NCBI GenBank assembly: GCA_963971405.1
Contig: OZ020491.1
Location: forward strand, 33,159,019 to 33,223,018
DNA length: 64,000 nucleotides
Reading direction: 5' to 3'
DNA from: Psococerastis gibbosa
Taxonomy: Eukaryota > Arthropoda > Insecta > Psocodea > Psocidae
The notes beneath the pieces were generated by a model. The model saw nothing but the letters and a program-made list of their open reading frames with translations. It made no database searches and had not been told where the DNA came from. The translations under genes were made by a program, and so were the position numbers. Of this stretch, positions 1 to 10,416 are shown piece by piece. The first letter of the stretch is position 1. Each line of letters begins with the position of its first letter.

Positions 1-37
1 AGCATGTTCGAGTAAACTCGGACCGGTTCTTTTGTAT
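1..37 (-). mobile_element. HINE element, terminal fragment cut by window edge
   Basis: The first bases match the outer end of the HINE family described at 9445-10259, in reverse orientation: a short hairpin (CGAGT-AA-ACTCG) followed by GGACCGGTTCT. The rest of this copy lies outside the window. The same end is seen intact at 37545-37568 and inverted at 9445. Confidence 0.8.
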
Positions 38-937
38 AGATTTTGCACTAAAACCTCGTAGTGTAAAGACTCAGATTTGTCCATAAATAGGACTATACAA
101 TAAATAAATTGGATTTTAATAGATATCATTGCGCAGTCGTCTTTTCGAAACTGTATAGTGTTTTTCTTGCGGTTAAACCCCCTTATATGAAGTTATACAA
201 GAATGGAAAAACACCCGTAGCCAATAATTTTCTTATCCTACCCAAGTTTTATCGAATAGTTAGAAATTGAAATACAACTGAAAGACAGGCGGGTATTTCG
301 CAAAAGATAATTTTTTGGTATTTACAATATACCTACTACAAAACCGGTACCTAATTCGGCTGAAATTTATAAATCGAATATTTCAACAATGACATTGAGG
401 TGTTGCTTAAACTGACCTATAAATATATAAGCAAAGAAGGTATGGTACCTTGCCTAGGCTGGGTGTCACTCATGCCTATGGTACTAGGGGCGGGCATGTT
501 CTCGTGATCCCTATGCATAGAACCAGTAGGTATGAGGGTAAACCAGCCTACGCGGGTGCTAGGCACATACTAGGGCTGTCTGGAACATTAGGGAGGTGGA
601 ACCAATGGCTGCTTTTACAAGTTAAGTAAAGAGGCACCTTATAGACCAATGCTTGTATGTGGAGGACATGATGTGGAACTAGACAGCCGATGTTCCCATG
701 ATTCTCAGTGCAGATAGTACTAAAACCACTACCAACGATTATTTATTTATTAGTTATTGTGTTTTAGTGTGTAACTTATAACGTCTACTGTTTTCATTTA
801 AATGGTCCAATACAGAGATAGTCTATTCTTTTCCATTGTAATGCAACAATCTATGTAACGGCGTAATTGGTTCCCAAATTTTTCTTCTTTCTTTCTTTTC
901 TTTGCCCAGTATTCCTGTCTATAAGAATAATAATAAT
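38..937. other. No gene recognised
   Basis: AT-rich sequence with stop codons in all frames. Part of it (about 440-700) is less AT-rich and has several CCTAGG/TACTAGGG-like words, but I could not connect it to any other repeat in the window or to a protein. Confidence 0.5.
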
Positions 938-1020
938 AACTACTTTTTGTTTTATTACTAAGCCAACCTAGCTATAAAGCCCTCTCTTACACTAAACTAG
1001 GAAGGCCCAGGCCCAGGGAC
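938..1020 (-). mobile_element. SINE-A fragment (tail half)
   Basis: Matches the 3' half of SINE-A as seen at 30540-30743 and 61626-61846: a T-rich stretch, then 'attactaagccaacc', 'agccctctcttacac' and 'aactagg'. The tRNA-like head is absent. A run of G follows at about 1040. Confidence 0.6.
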
Positions 1021-1371
1021 GCCACAACGGACTCTTTCCAGGGGGGGGGGGGCAAGAAACCACAAATTATACTATACTGTAGAATGTTTAAATAGGCTAT
1101 ATTAAGAAATTATATCACACTAACCCTTACCTAGATATTGCCGAAAACCATGCGTCGGTACTCATTGGCACTAATGAATTCCGCTATCACTTTGTCTATG
1201 TCCAATTGAACGTAATAAATAAAATTGGTTGAATAAAATTGTAAACAATAACAAATCGTGGCAAAACCAAAAACACGTTCACTAATCACTACTATAGCTA
1301 TTGCCACGTGCAACTCGATCGAGTCAATGATCGAGATTCGAGGGTAAGAAAAGACGTGCGAAATTCGAAAT

Positions 1372-1408
1372 AGCTTTGATTATCACAACTTATGAGGAAC
1401 CAAAACCT
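1372..1408. repeat. Left target-site duplication of LINE-A
   Basis: 37 nt identical to 2666-2702. Allowing one mismatch, identity extends six more bases to the left (1365-1408 versus 2659-2702). It lies directly next to the CTAAA-repeat tail of the LINE. Confidence 0.85.
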
Positions 1409-2665
1409 AGTTAGTTTAGTTTAGTTTAGTTTAGTTTATCCAACGCCCACTCTTGACTTTTGAGTCATGCGGTGCCGCGCCAGCCAGTAGAGCGATCAGA
1501 AGTGATGCGGGCCCTGGAGGGTGGATTTCTCCCTAACGTCCGCAAGCCCAGGGCAGGAGTTGAGATGTTCTGCGACCATTGAATGTTGACCACACATGGT
1601 GCACTCGCCGGAGGCCGACACCCCAATTCTCTGGAGGTGAGCTGCTAGATAGTCATGTCCGGTAATTGCTCGAAATGCTGCCACGGCAACTTGCCTGGGT
1701 AGGCTTCTGTCAATGGGTCCAACTGTGGCCAGTCTCTCCCATGACTTCCCTGCGGCGGCCAATATGTGTTGCTCCTTGGTCTTTTGGCTGCATTTCAAGT
1801 TTATGGTGTTTTTAGCAGAGGTAAGGCTTGCTGGTACTTTAGGTTGCGGTAGTGTGGTTCCCATTTTCGCAAGAATATCCGCTTTTTCGTTACCGACGAG
1901 GCCCACGTGACTCGGTACCCATTGTACCGCGATGGTCCAAGAGCTCTTGCACATTTCGTTAAGTGATCGACGGCATTGGAGGGTGCGGCTGCAGTCAGTG
2001 TCATTGTTTCCTGTCACCGCGAGAACAGCAGCATGTGAGTCGACCAGAAAGACAGCTTTGCTATAGTTTTTAACGTTTCTGAGTCGACCAACAGCCTCAA
2101 CGATGGCAGCGACTTCTCCGTCATAACAACTCAGGGGGGCCCCGACGGCAACATGCCCTTCAAACAGTTTGCAAAAGTGCCTTGCGCCAGTCTCGCCCGA
2201 TCCCGGTATAGACGATCCGTCCGTGTAGATGCGTAGCCAGCTGGACTTCGGGAATCGGGTATTGATAGTTTTTATGGCTGATTTAAGAAGTTCGACATGA
2301 GGGACAGATGCTTTAGGTATGGTCTTCAAGAGTGAGGTATGCACTTGGTAGGCTCGGGAAAAAATCAGAGCAGTTGACCAAAGGGGCTGGTTCGTCTAAT
2401 TCAATCCCGTATTTTCTTGCCACTTCCACAGCTTTGGCTATGGGTGCAGTATGTGTTCGGAGCCTACCGTACCCCGGTTGATAGTTTCTCCAGAAAAAAG
2501 GCCTAGTCCGTTTCATTCGCTCCCAGATTTTCAGGGTGGCTTTGTCCCGTCTTGCCTCTAGACGTTCTATTCCCGCTTGAATTTCCATTGCTGGAATGGG
2601 CGTTGATTTTGCTGCACCTGTAATAACTCGTAGGGCAGTGTTTTGAACTTTGTCTTTGTCGAAAC
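1409..2665 (-). mobile_element. 5'-truncated LINE (LINE-A) with RNase H, inserted in another LINE
   Basis: A minus-strand non-LTR retrotransposon copy. Its 3' end is a CTAAA repeat tail (read as TTTAG repeats at 1410-1437). Its 5' end is truncated inside the reverse transcriptase C-terminal region. It is flanked by an exact 37-bp direct repeat (1372-1408 and 2666-2702), the target-site duplication. RNase H after the RT is typical of the I/R1-related LINE group; clade assignment is inference. A second fragment of the same family lies at 28766-29010, including the same 3' motif (GGGCGTTGGA). Confidence 0.85.
1496..2660 (-). pseudogene. LINE-A RT C-terminus + RNase H domain + zinc knuckle, one frameshift
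   Basis: Two overlapping minus-strand frames form the end of a LINE polyprotein. The first (about 2660 to 2313) carries a thumb-type sequence (QNTALRVITGAAKS, then EARRDKATLKIWERM). The second (2344 to 1496) is an RNase H domain with the expected acidic residues: YTDGS near residue 41 of that frame, GEVAAI, LVDSHAAV, and WVPSHVGLVGNEKAD. A C-x2-C-x8-H-x4-C knuckle (CTMC...HLNSC) ends it. The two frames are joined by a frameshift between 2313 and 2344, and the 5' part is missing, so the copy is not functional. The RNase H core itself looks undamaged, which suggests a fairly young insertion. Confidence 0.85.
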
Positions 2666-2702
2666 AGCTTTGATTATCACAACTTATGAGGAACCAAAAC
2701 CT
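2666..2702. repeat. Right target-site duplication of LINE-A
   Basis: Exact copy of 1372-1408, at the truncated 5' end of the minus-strand LINE. The duplicated sequence is an open reading segment (ALIITTYEEPKPF) continuous with the LINE-B ORF downstream, so the target was another retrotransposon. Confidence 0.85.
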
Positions 2703-3154
2703 TTTTAATGCTATCAGTCAAGTGCGATGAAAAATTCAAACAATCGTTTGACGAGAGGCACGTGATGTTTGAACAGGAGGCCGTGCCTCAGGAAGAGCTT
2801 CGTCTCCAGTCCAGGAGAGGTTTCCTTAGCAATGTCCCTCTGGAGCCTCCAGCCTGGTACCTTCTATAGCCGCCTCAAACGACAGGTACCAATCTCGACT
2901 GGCGGACATGGGGGACCCTAAACCAAATACGCTCTGGTGCGGCCCGTACCAACAGGGCTAGATGGGGTCAGCTCGATGAAAATGACACCCTCTGCGCATG
3001 CGGCCAGCGCCAAGATTTAGAACATCTGTTCCTGTGCAGCCTTTGCCCCCACCGCTGCACACCTGATGACCTGTGGGAGGCCAATGTGGCGGCCATGAAT
3101 TTCGCCCAGTTTTGGACGCGCTTGGACACGAAAGTAAGTAGGCTAAGTAAGTAA
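2666..3154 (+). pseudogene. LINE-B, C-terminal coding remnant (target of LINE-A)
   Basis: Reading from the duplicated target site, the frame stays open to a TAA at 3152-3154 apart from one TAG (2867-2869). It encodes a typical LINE C-terminus: LNQIRSGAARTNRARWGQL followed by a knuckle-like CACGQ...EHLFLC, which resembles the end of RTE/BovB-type ORFs. The matching frame upstream of the insertion (about 1335-1408, KKRRAKFEIALIITTYEE) suggests the same ORF was split by LINE-A. There is no RT core here. Clade is inferred from the C-terminal pattern only. Confidence 0.65.
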
Positions 3155-3692
3155 TGCTATTTCAAAATTTAGTTTTTTTTTGGGGGGGGGGGTGGGATGG
3201 CAATGATTTCCAGGGGGGGGGGCAATTGGTTTCCAGGGGGGCAATGTACCCACCGCCCCCCCGCCTGCTTTACATGCCCTCCGAAGCATGTCTATGGCTT
3301 AATTTATTAGTTTCAGTTAGGGGATCCACCGTAGCTAAAGATCTAACTCCGAGTTTTGCCTTAAATGATGTCTCTTTTTGCCATGTTAAATAAAGCTGAG
3401 CCATCATTTTACGCTAATCAATATCGGATGCTGTGCCGACAAAGCCCTGTAATCTCATCTATAACACCCAAGATAAAAAAAAATCAATATATTTTCCTAA
3501 GTGAAGTAGGCTGCTATCTAAAGGCATATGATAAATTGCCAATCTCAATGATAATTTGTGTAGTAGGTACCGATGGTTTGGCTATAGGGGAACAAGCTCA
3601 GGTTGGTTTGATCGTTATAATTTTTAGACCTGTTTATTTCTTCAAATTTCTGTATTATTATGATTTTTGTTTTCCTTTTTATACGTAATAAT
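3155..3692. other. Poly-G-interrupted repeats and unassigned sequence
   Basis: At 3170-3265 a unit like 'GGCAATGGTTTCCAG' plus a G-run is repeated about three times. A SINE-A scrap (CTGCTTTACATGCCCTCCGA) follows at 3268-3295. The rest has short open frames without recognisable protein similarity. Confidence 0.45.
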
Positions 3693-4050
3693 CATAGATT
3701 TTAATAATAATACTAGATATCGAACTCCCATGGTCTCTGTAGGGAGTGTTGTGAAGCCATCCGCCATTGCTATAAGTGGATAGAAAGAACGGAAAGAACG
3801 CAAAGTACCTGTTATTAAATGAGTACTTCTCGACGAAATAAATTTTATCTTGATTTAATTTCAGTTAATATTGTCTTTTATGTAACTATTGATCAAAATC
3901 CACTGAAAATAAACTGAAAAATTGAACTTTTGAACGTAATTTTCACAGAAAATGAATGTAAACAACGTTTTTTATCCACTTATAGCAATGGCGGCTGGCT
4001 TCAAAATATGCAGGGGAGTTCGTTATCTAGTATTGTTATTAAAATCTATG
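3693..4050. mobile_element. 358-bp inverted-repeat MITE with 8-bp duplication
   Basis: The two ends form an inverted repeat of about 90 bp. It begins CATAGATTTTAATAA at 3693 and ends TTATTAAAATCTATG at 4050, and the inner arm contains GCCATTGCTATAAGTGGATA on one side and its complement on the other. The element is flanked by the 8-bp repeat GTAATAAT (3685-3692 and 4051-4058). An 8-bp duplication fits the hAT superfamily, but the CATAG termini are not classical, so the superfamily is uncertain. No ORF inside. Confidence 0.8.
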
Positions 4051-4068
4051 GTAATAATTCACTGGAAT

Positions 4069-4252
4069 TACACGTTTTGATGTCCTAAGAACCAAAAAAG
4101 TGTTTTTTTTTTTTTTTACGAAATGTCTGTCTGACTGTCTGTTCGTAGATTTGCAGGCAAACTAATGGGTGGCTATTGATCAAATTATGCATGAAGGTTC
4201 ACAAAAATTATACCTGAGGACCGCTTTTTTTAAAACTCAATTTTGGGGGGTT
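4069..4252 (-). mobile_element. HINE fragment
   Basis: Diverged internal piece of the HINE family: the block 'acacgttttga', 'ggaacccaaaaaagtg', 'tttacgaaatgtctgtctg', a GCAAACTA block and a G-run. Both ends are missing. It follows directly after the MITE at 3693-4050. Confidence 0.7.
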
Positions 4253-4350
4253 TATATTATATTAGGCTATATTTATATTATATTATTTTTATATGAGTCT
4301 GTTTATTAACTTGCGGCACCCTAAACGCGAGCAGGAGAGTCGACTGACAG

Positions 4351-4374
4351 GTTGGACCTCCTGATTATAGTGGA
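4351..4374 (-). repeat. Short interspersed repeat I
   Basis: The block 'ggacctcctgattatagtgga' recurs in the opposite orientation at 42143-42190 and 50236-50273 and, diverged, at 43216-43252. Nature unknown. Confidence 0.5.
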
Positions 4375-4729
4375 TACTATGGATACTATAACCACTTGGG
4401 CCACACAATTAATTCGGAGGTAACCAGTACTCGAAACGCCCTCAGACGGACTGGTAGGCAGCATGTTATCATGTTCCCCTGCCAAGTTTTGACAAGCTCG
4501 GTTCATGTGGATTCAACATGGTTGGACGGGTGGTGTGTGACACCCATTTCATATGACTCCTCGAATACGACACACTATTTGAATCACATTCACATGTTAT
4601 TATTTGCTGTCATATTGAGCTGGATATATCTGATGTGACAAGTCTAGGCTACTGTAGGGCTACCTTGTTTCACAAACCAGTAATGCAGTGTTGAATATAT
4701 CGACTGGCGATTGAAATATTAAAGCCTTT

Positions 4730-5116
4730 TAGGCGCCCATTCCATTGACCGGCTAGGGCTATTTCCAACAACGGTGACGTGGTAGCAGACATTCAAGACT
4801 TAGGTAGCATTTCCACCGACCTCGCATTGCAGATTGCAAGTGACATTGACGGAAATGAATGTTTTTCTTTTTATAGAAATCTATTAAAATGTTTGTAATA
4901 AACATATCCCATGAAGCCATTTTTTAATTTTAGTTTGTTTGTTTGTGATTTTACTGTATGATCATTGATCAATTTTAACTATGGCATATAGGAAAATAAA
5001 CATTTCCGTCAATTCTGCAATGCGAGGTCGGTGGAAACGCCACCTAAGTCTTGAATGTCTGCTACCACGTCTCCGTTTTGGAAATAGCCCTAGCCGGTCA
5101 ATGGAATGGGCACCTA
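4730..5116. mobile_element. Compound long-TIR MITE (family D), copy 1
   Basis: Near-palindromic element. The first ~100 bp (ends GGCGCCCATTCCATTGACCG; inner block GACGTGGTAGCAGACATTCA, then CCGACCTCGCATTGCAG) recur as the reverse complement in the last ~100 bp. A ~180-bp core separates them. Other copies are at 22903-23291 and 29973-30361. No coding capacity, so it would need a transposase supplied in trans. Superfamily undetermined. Confidence 0.85.
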
Positions 5117-5727
5117 ATCTCTATCTCCTTGATAACCTACGGTATAGCATATTCTTCATTATACGACTTGTAATCTACTCTTATCGTTCATTACATTCAA
5201 GATATAATTAGAAAGTGCCTTGTCGTATTGCTGTAATAATACATTATCGACTAAAGGTAAATTAGGCTAAATAATGTTACTTTAGCCTATGATAGGGTTT
5301 ACTTCCAATATATGAACTTATGAAGATGTGCTCTAATTTTGCTCAAAATTGAATGGAATATATTATTTTTTTTAAATTCTGAACAAAACTGACAACTCAC
5401 AGCCCAATCCACATTGGAATTCATTCGGTCAAAACTAATGTATAACTTATATAATATAGAAGTAATATGTAATATAACATTTTTTTTTTTGACATAAATC
5501 AGGAAGAAAAGTCTGTTTTCTGAATAAAAGCATTAAAACAGCCAGAATGATTAGAGTACTTTCAATCCGACACTTCTAAGCGATCTGCGATGTGCACCTC
5601 TATATTCTCCCAGGAAAAAACCAATAAGCAATGAGGTTCATTTGTGACGTCATTTTGTAGATGGCAGCACCAGTTGCAATGATATCAAAGCGTTGATTTT
5701 TCCATAAGCCTCAATAATACCCTACTA
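5117..5727. other. No gene recognised
   Basis: AT-rich sequence with a T-run at about 5482 and no similarity I can see to the other repeats. The last ~50 bp may be the decayed upstream part of the LINE that begins at 5728. Confidence 0.4.
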
Positions 5728-6237
5728 GACAAACCTATAACCCTCTGTTCAATCTATATTAGACCTGGCCTCACTATCTTCAGATCAGACATGCAGAGCC
5801 TAATCCAGCAGTTAGGTCACCCCTTTTGCTTGGCGGGCGATTTCAATGCTCATTCACCCCTTTCGTCCTCAAACACCACTTCCTCGGATTTGCTGGGAAA
5901 AGATGTTGAGGCCATAGTACAGGCTTTTTCGCTCCAGCTTTTCAATGACGGGACACCCACACATTTTTCTACCAGGCGTACCTGGTCTGCTATAGATCTA
6001 ACTATAACTTGCCAATCAATTAGCAGCGACTTCTCATGGGAAGTATACCCTGACCTCTGCAGTAGTGACCACAACCCAATTGTAATTAAATATATAACGC
6101 GAACGCACGTCTCCAATTATACTTTTTCGCCAACATGGAAAATTGGGGCTGCCGATTGGGTGGGCTCCCCCCCTCCAACCCTCCAACCCGATGCTCCCTT
6201 CTTGGATATAGATTGTATAGCCACTCGATTGAACTGA
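5728..6237 (+). pseudogene. LINE endonuclease (APE-type), C-terminal half
   Basis: Would nick target DNA to prime reverse transcription. The frame is open from GAC at 5728 (DKPITLCSIYIRPGL). From the ATG at 5791 it shows GDFNAH at residues 16-21, SAIDLTI at 66-72 and SDHNPI at 92-97, the three conserved C-terminal blocks of APE-like LINE endonucleases. The N-terminal catalytic part (Asn and Glu blocks) is missing because of 5' truncation or decay. The frame ends at a TGA at 6235-6237. The stretch 6238-6536 between this and the RT frame is the frameshifted linker. Confidence 0.8.
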
Positions 6238-6536
6238 ACATTATTTCGGCTGCCTCATCAACTATCCCCCGGACAAACCCCCAAAAGACCTACTGTCCCA
6301 TGGTGGACACGGAAATGTGCTTTAGCAGTCAAACTAAGACGCCATCTATATAACCGTTTCAATCGTGCCCCATCCACTGCGAACCTATTAGAGTATAAGA
6401 AACAGGAGGCAACTACCAAAAAAAAACCCTAAAAAATAACAAATTAGAATACTGGCGAAATTTTGTTTCTGCCCTTACAGCATCCACCCCTCCTTCAACC
6501 GTTTGGAAACGTATTCGGGGCCGAAAATCCTCCCTT

Positions 6537-8321
6537 TTGTCACTCCTAATTGTGGATGGGACGACATACACCAACCCTGCAGACATTGTCAACCAGTTAG
6601 CATTGCATTTTTCAGAATCGTCCAGTGAAGACATCCTACCTTTAACTAGCCTAAAAATTAAAGAGCGCTTAGATAACGAGCCGGTCTCCTTTGATGGGGG
6701 TGAAAATGAAAGTTGCAATGTTCCTTTCTTGGCCGAACTTATTTGTTATGAGTATACTCAAGCTCTGGAGTCAGGTAAACAAAAAAACAGTGCACCTGGC
6801 CCTGATACTATACCGTATGCCTTTCTGATTCACCTTCCCGACTCTCATTTATCCCACCTGCTTTCTCTTTATAATTATATATGGAAAACGAGTGAAATCC
6901 CTTCGACTTGGAAGCATAGCCTAATTTTTCCAGTGCCCAAACCCGGCTCAGACCCTTCTTCTACATCATCCTATAGGCCTATATCCTTAACAAACACCCT
7001 AGTGAAACTAATGGAACGGATGGTTAATGCACGTTTCAGATGGGTTTTAAACGAAAGAAAGCTGTTATCCCCATTCCAATGTGGAGCCCAGAAAGGCCAC
7101 TCAACTACCGACCACCTACTTCGCGTTAGTAACTACATACAGGAAGGTTTTGTACAAAGAGAACACATAATAGGCATTTTCTTTGATATAACTAAGGCCT
7201 ATGACCGTACATGGACAGTCTCTGTACTACATCAATTCCTATGATGGGGCTTACGCGGCCAATTGCCATCATTCATCCAAATATTTTTGCATAATCGAAC
7301 TTTTGCAGTGAAATGCGGCTCTACCATCTCCTTAACGCACACTTTAGGCTTAGGCACGCCTCAAGGATGTGTCTTGAGTTGCAATATTTTTAATTGTGCC
7401 CTAAACACGGTCACTGAGCTTATACCACCAGAAGTTTTAGCCTTTTTTTACATTGATGATATGTGTCTTTTGTACAGGGCAAAGTGTCTTAGGAATATTG
7501 AACATGTGCTCAGACCTAAAACCAAAATAGTCCATTTTTGCAGAAAACATTGCAATGATGACCCAGTACTTTCTTCCCACAATTTACAAATACCAGTTGT
7601 GACCTCGCATCGGTTTCTCGGTCTTGTCCTTGATAAAAAGTTAACCTGGAAGGAGCACATCATACAGTTAAGAGCTAAATGTACAAATACACTTAACTTA
7701 CTTAAGGTTGTCGGCGGTAATGACTGGGGTGCGGACCGTAAAACACTGCTTCAAATGTATCGAGCCTTGATTCGGTCTCGTCTAGATTACGGCAGCATAG
7801 TGTATGGAGCAGCTACACAAACTCTTCTTCAAAGTCTAGACACCGTCCACTATGAGGCCCTTCGAATCTGCACCGGTGCTTTTAAGTCCAGCCCCACAAT
7901 GAGTTTATGTGTGGACGCATATGAACCACCCCTACAACTACGGCGAGAGCACTTAATGCTAAAATTTTCTAACAGGCTAAAGCAATGCCAAACTCATATT
8001 ACCTACTCAGCGATTTTCTCAGATAAATTTCACAATTTATTTCGAGTCCGTCCACGCTCATCAAAGCCAGTGCATTACCGCTACTCAACTTTAAATTTTG
8101 AACTCCGCCTTTACGACCTGAATGTTAGTCCGATTCACGGCCCGCCTATACCGCCTTGGTTTTACAATCCACCCGTCCCATTCTTTGGTCTCCAAATTTT
8201 AAGTAAAGCCAACACTCCAACCCTCATATACCGTAATCTATTCCGTAATATGACATTAATTGCAGTTCCCACGACCGAGTTGGTCCCACTTTTACACACA
8301 CGGCTCCAGGACAGACACTAA
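6537..8321 (+). pseudogene. LINE reverse transcriptase, one in-frame stop, internal deletion
   Basis: The same frame runs from 6537 to 8321, broken only by a TGA at 7242-7244. Visible RT blocks are APGPD (residues 86-90), PVPKPGSDPSSTSSYRPISL (fingers), the first catalytic Asp in FFDITKAYDR (residues 215-224), GTPQGCVLS after the stop, and the catalytic box FYIDDM, where YIDD replaces the more usual YADD. Directly after YIDD the sequence runs LLYRAKCLRNIEHVLRPKTK, shorter than expected before the next conserved block, so a deletion of a few dozen residues is likely. A thumb-like region (LGLVLDKKLTWKEHI, YRALIRSRLDYGS) follows. Confidence 0.85.
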
Positions 8322-8720
8322 TGTGGGTGCTGCCTTTATCCATGATACAGTGCCATACTTATTCCCGCTTTTGCCTATATGCAAATATTTACTGCTGAAC
8401 TATTCGCCATCCTTCAGTGCCTAAATTTCATCCTCCTACACCCCATACCGAACGTAGTCATTTTTTCAGGCAGCCAGAGCGCACTGCAAGCAATAGAACC
8501 TACCTACAGCAAGGAATGCCCCTTAGTTCAAGAAATGGCCCCCTACAAAAAAATCAATTTCTATTGGGTCCCGTCTCATGCTGGTATACCAGGAAATGAG
8601 GAAGCCGACAAAGCGGCAAAAACAGCTGCCACACTAGTGTCTGCCCCATGGCCCACACTGCTCCTAAGTGACGTAAACAGTTACCTACGCAAATCTATCT
8701 TGGAAAAATGGCAACAGTAA
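8322..8720 (+). pseudogene. LINE RNase H domain, catalytic Asp lost
   Basis: Frameshifted relative to the RT. The N-terminal block survives out of frame at about 8304-8345 (DGSRTDTNVGAAFI). From 8379 the frame gives TAELFAIL (the conserved Glu), FSGSQSALQAI where the family has FSDS (Asp to Gly at the catalytic position), and WVPSHAGIPGNEEADKAAK. Loss of this Asp should abolish hydrolysis. The frame stops at 8718-8720. Confidence 0.8.
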
Positions 8721-8753
8721 ATCTGGAATGGGCCAGCTTTCGTGCAAAACAAA

Positions 8754-9088
8754 TTGCGAGCATGTTAACCCCATCATAACGGAATGGGACACGTCCTATC
8801 GAATCAGCCGCAAGGAGGAAATTGTATTGGCCCGAATTAGAGTAGGGCATACAAACCTAACTCACAAACATCTAATGAGGAATGAGGCGCCCCCCCCCCC
8901 TATGCACAAGGTGCGGAGTGGCCCTCACAATAGCTCACCTTCTTCTCGATTACCCAACCTACTCGGTCCAACGAGCCTCCGTCCTACGAGCACCTTCCTC
9001 CCTCTCCGTTGCTCTAGGAAACAAAATAACAGCCACAAATAAAATCATACAATTCCTAAGAGCCACCGGCCTTTTCTTCAACATTTAA
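8754..9088 (+). pseudogene. LINE C-terminal knuckle region
   Basis: Frame-shifting pieces encode the usual tail. One frame reads RKEEIVLARIRVGHTNLTHK (about 8809-8868). The other (from 8882) reads PPPLCTRCGVALTIAHLLLDYP and continues to a TAA at 9086-9088. The knuckle has lost its last Cys (C-x2-C-x7-H-x4-Tyr). Confidence 0.7.
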
Positions 9089-9444
9089 CCACCCCCCCCC
9101 CCTCCCCACTACTTACACAACAGAACGAATAACTCTCTACCACTAAATAATCGGTAAACATTCCCAATTTCTTAGCGCGAATTCCCAACCGCGCTTAAAA
9201 AAAAAAAAAAAAAAAAAAAAAATCTATTTTAAAATTATTTTTAATTACGAATTATTTTTAAAGTGATATTTTGCTATAAAATCATGGAGAATATAAATAT
9301 ATATAAAATATTAAATTATATGCAGTGAAATAAGGTCCAAGCATAGACCTATTAGACCTATAGTAAAAATATTATAAAAAATATTAAAAGAATTAATTAG
9401 ATGCTAAGAGCTTAGTTTTCACATGCAAGCGGCGGCCATTTTGA

Positions 9445-10259
9445 AGAACCGGTCCGAGTTTACTCGAACATGCTTTCCAATTTATCAAAATTAGTAGATA
9501 GAGAAAATTAGTAATTTCATTTCCGATATCTCAGGGAGGGGGGTTGTCCACCTGACGTCACTGGTGGTGAGGTAAATTCTAGATAGGTCAGACCAACACA
9601 TTACCACACAGCAATACTGGCAGGGCACGCAATGCATTTGAGCGTGAATTTTCTATCATTTTTTCAAAAAACATTTTTTTGTACAAAAACAAATACATTT
9701 TTGGGAAAGCAACCTGTCCGGTTTCGTCACTCAATTTAACACCTAAAACATACCTGAAGGTAGAAATCATCGATGGAAAGGTGTCGCAGAAAAATTATTT
9801 TTTAGTCTTTTTTCATTAAAATTTAGTCATTTTTATTTTTTTACCCCCAGAAGGAAACTATGAAGGGGCAAGCGACTGCCCGCATTTTATCAACATTAAC
9901 AACAACTACAATATATGTGAATTTAAAAGAAATCGTTGGAGCCGTTTTTGGGAAACAATTTTTTTAGACGTATTTTTGGAAGTATTTGAAAATAAAAACC
10001 TCCAAATCAAGTTAGCCCCAAATAAAAAAAATAATCCCGAGGTATGATTTTTGTGAACCTACACGCCGAATTTCATCAAAATCGACCGAGTAGTTTGCCC
10101 GGAAATCAACGAACAGACAGACAGACAGACAGGCATTTCGTAAAAACCACTTTTTTGGGTTCCTGGGACCTTAAAACATGTAAATCCGATGAAATCTCGG
10201 AATCGAAAATTTCGACCGTCACAAAGCTTTCCTTATACTACGTATAAATTGGAAAGCAA
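9445..10259 (+). mobile_element. HINE-type non-autonomous element, copy upstream of GTPase gene 1
   Basis: About 815 bp. The left end is AGAACCGGTCCGAGTTTACT, containing a hairpin (CGAGT-TT-ACTCG). Next comes the subterminal repeat TGCTTTCCAATTTAT, which returns inverted at the right end (ATAAATTGGAAAGCA). Inside are a G-run, conserved non-coding blocks and a GACA microsatellite (about 10113-10131). The right end has a second stem-loop (CTTTCC/GGAAAG plus TTATAC/GTATAA). Subterminal inverted repeats, a GTCY-type microsatellite and a terminal stem-loop are the layout described for Helentron-associated elements such as DINE-1; that identification is inference. It ends 115 bp before the putative splice acceptor of the GTPase gene. 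Confidence 0.8.
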
Positions 10260-10356
10260 TAATATGGATATCGGTTTGTCTTCAGCGAACCTAGTGACCA
10301 AAACTGTCCCTACAGAGCCTCATTGAGAAGTAATATTGTGAGAATCCGTTCACTGA

Positions 10357-10375
10357 TTCAATATTTTTTTCGCAG
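10357..10375 (+). promoter_or_regulatory. Putative 3' splice acceptor, GTPase gene 1 5' UTR
   Basis: A T-rich tract (ATATTTTTTTCGCAG) ends in AG at 10374-10375, 41 nt before the ATG. The same arrangement precedes the other two paralogues, which supports a spliced or trans-spliced leader. Confidence 0.55.
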
Positions 10376-10416
10376 CGTAAATTCGCAAGGAATTTGAAAT
10401 CAATTCAAAAGAGAAA

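Larger units (their letters stand above)
5728..9222 (+). mobile_element. Degenerate LINE with endonuclease, RT, RNase H and poly(A) tail
   Basis: A plus-strand non-LTR retrotransposon truncated at its 5' end inside the endonuclease and ending in 26 A residues (9197-9222). In order it carries the C-terminal half of an APE-type endonuclease, reverse transcriptase, RNase H, and a C-terminal knuckle domain. This order is typical of the I-type LINE lineage. In-frame stops, frameshifts and an internal deletion show it is dead. The first HINE copy starts 223 bp after the poly(A). I found no clear target-site duplication. Confidence 0.85.

Noticed and set aside
10044..10247. Open frame encoding a conserved-looking peptide (HFVKTTFLGSWDLKTC), also at 25769-25957, 36698-36997 and elsewhere
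   Set aside because: It lies inside the HINE repeats and includes the GACA/TGTC microsatellite (RTDRQTDRQ). Conservation reflects shared repeat ancestry, not protein function.
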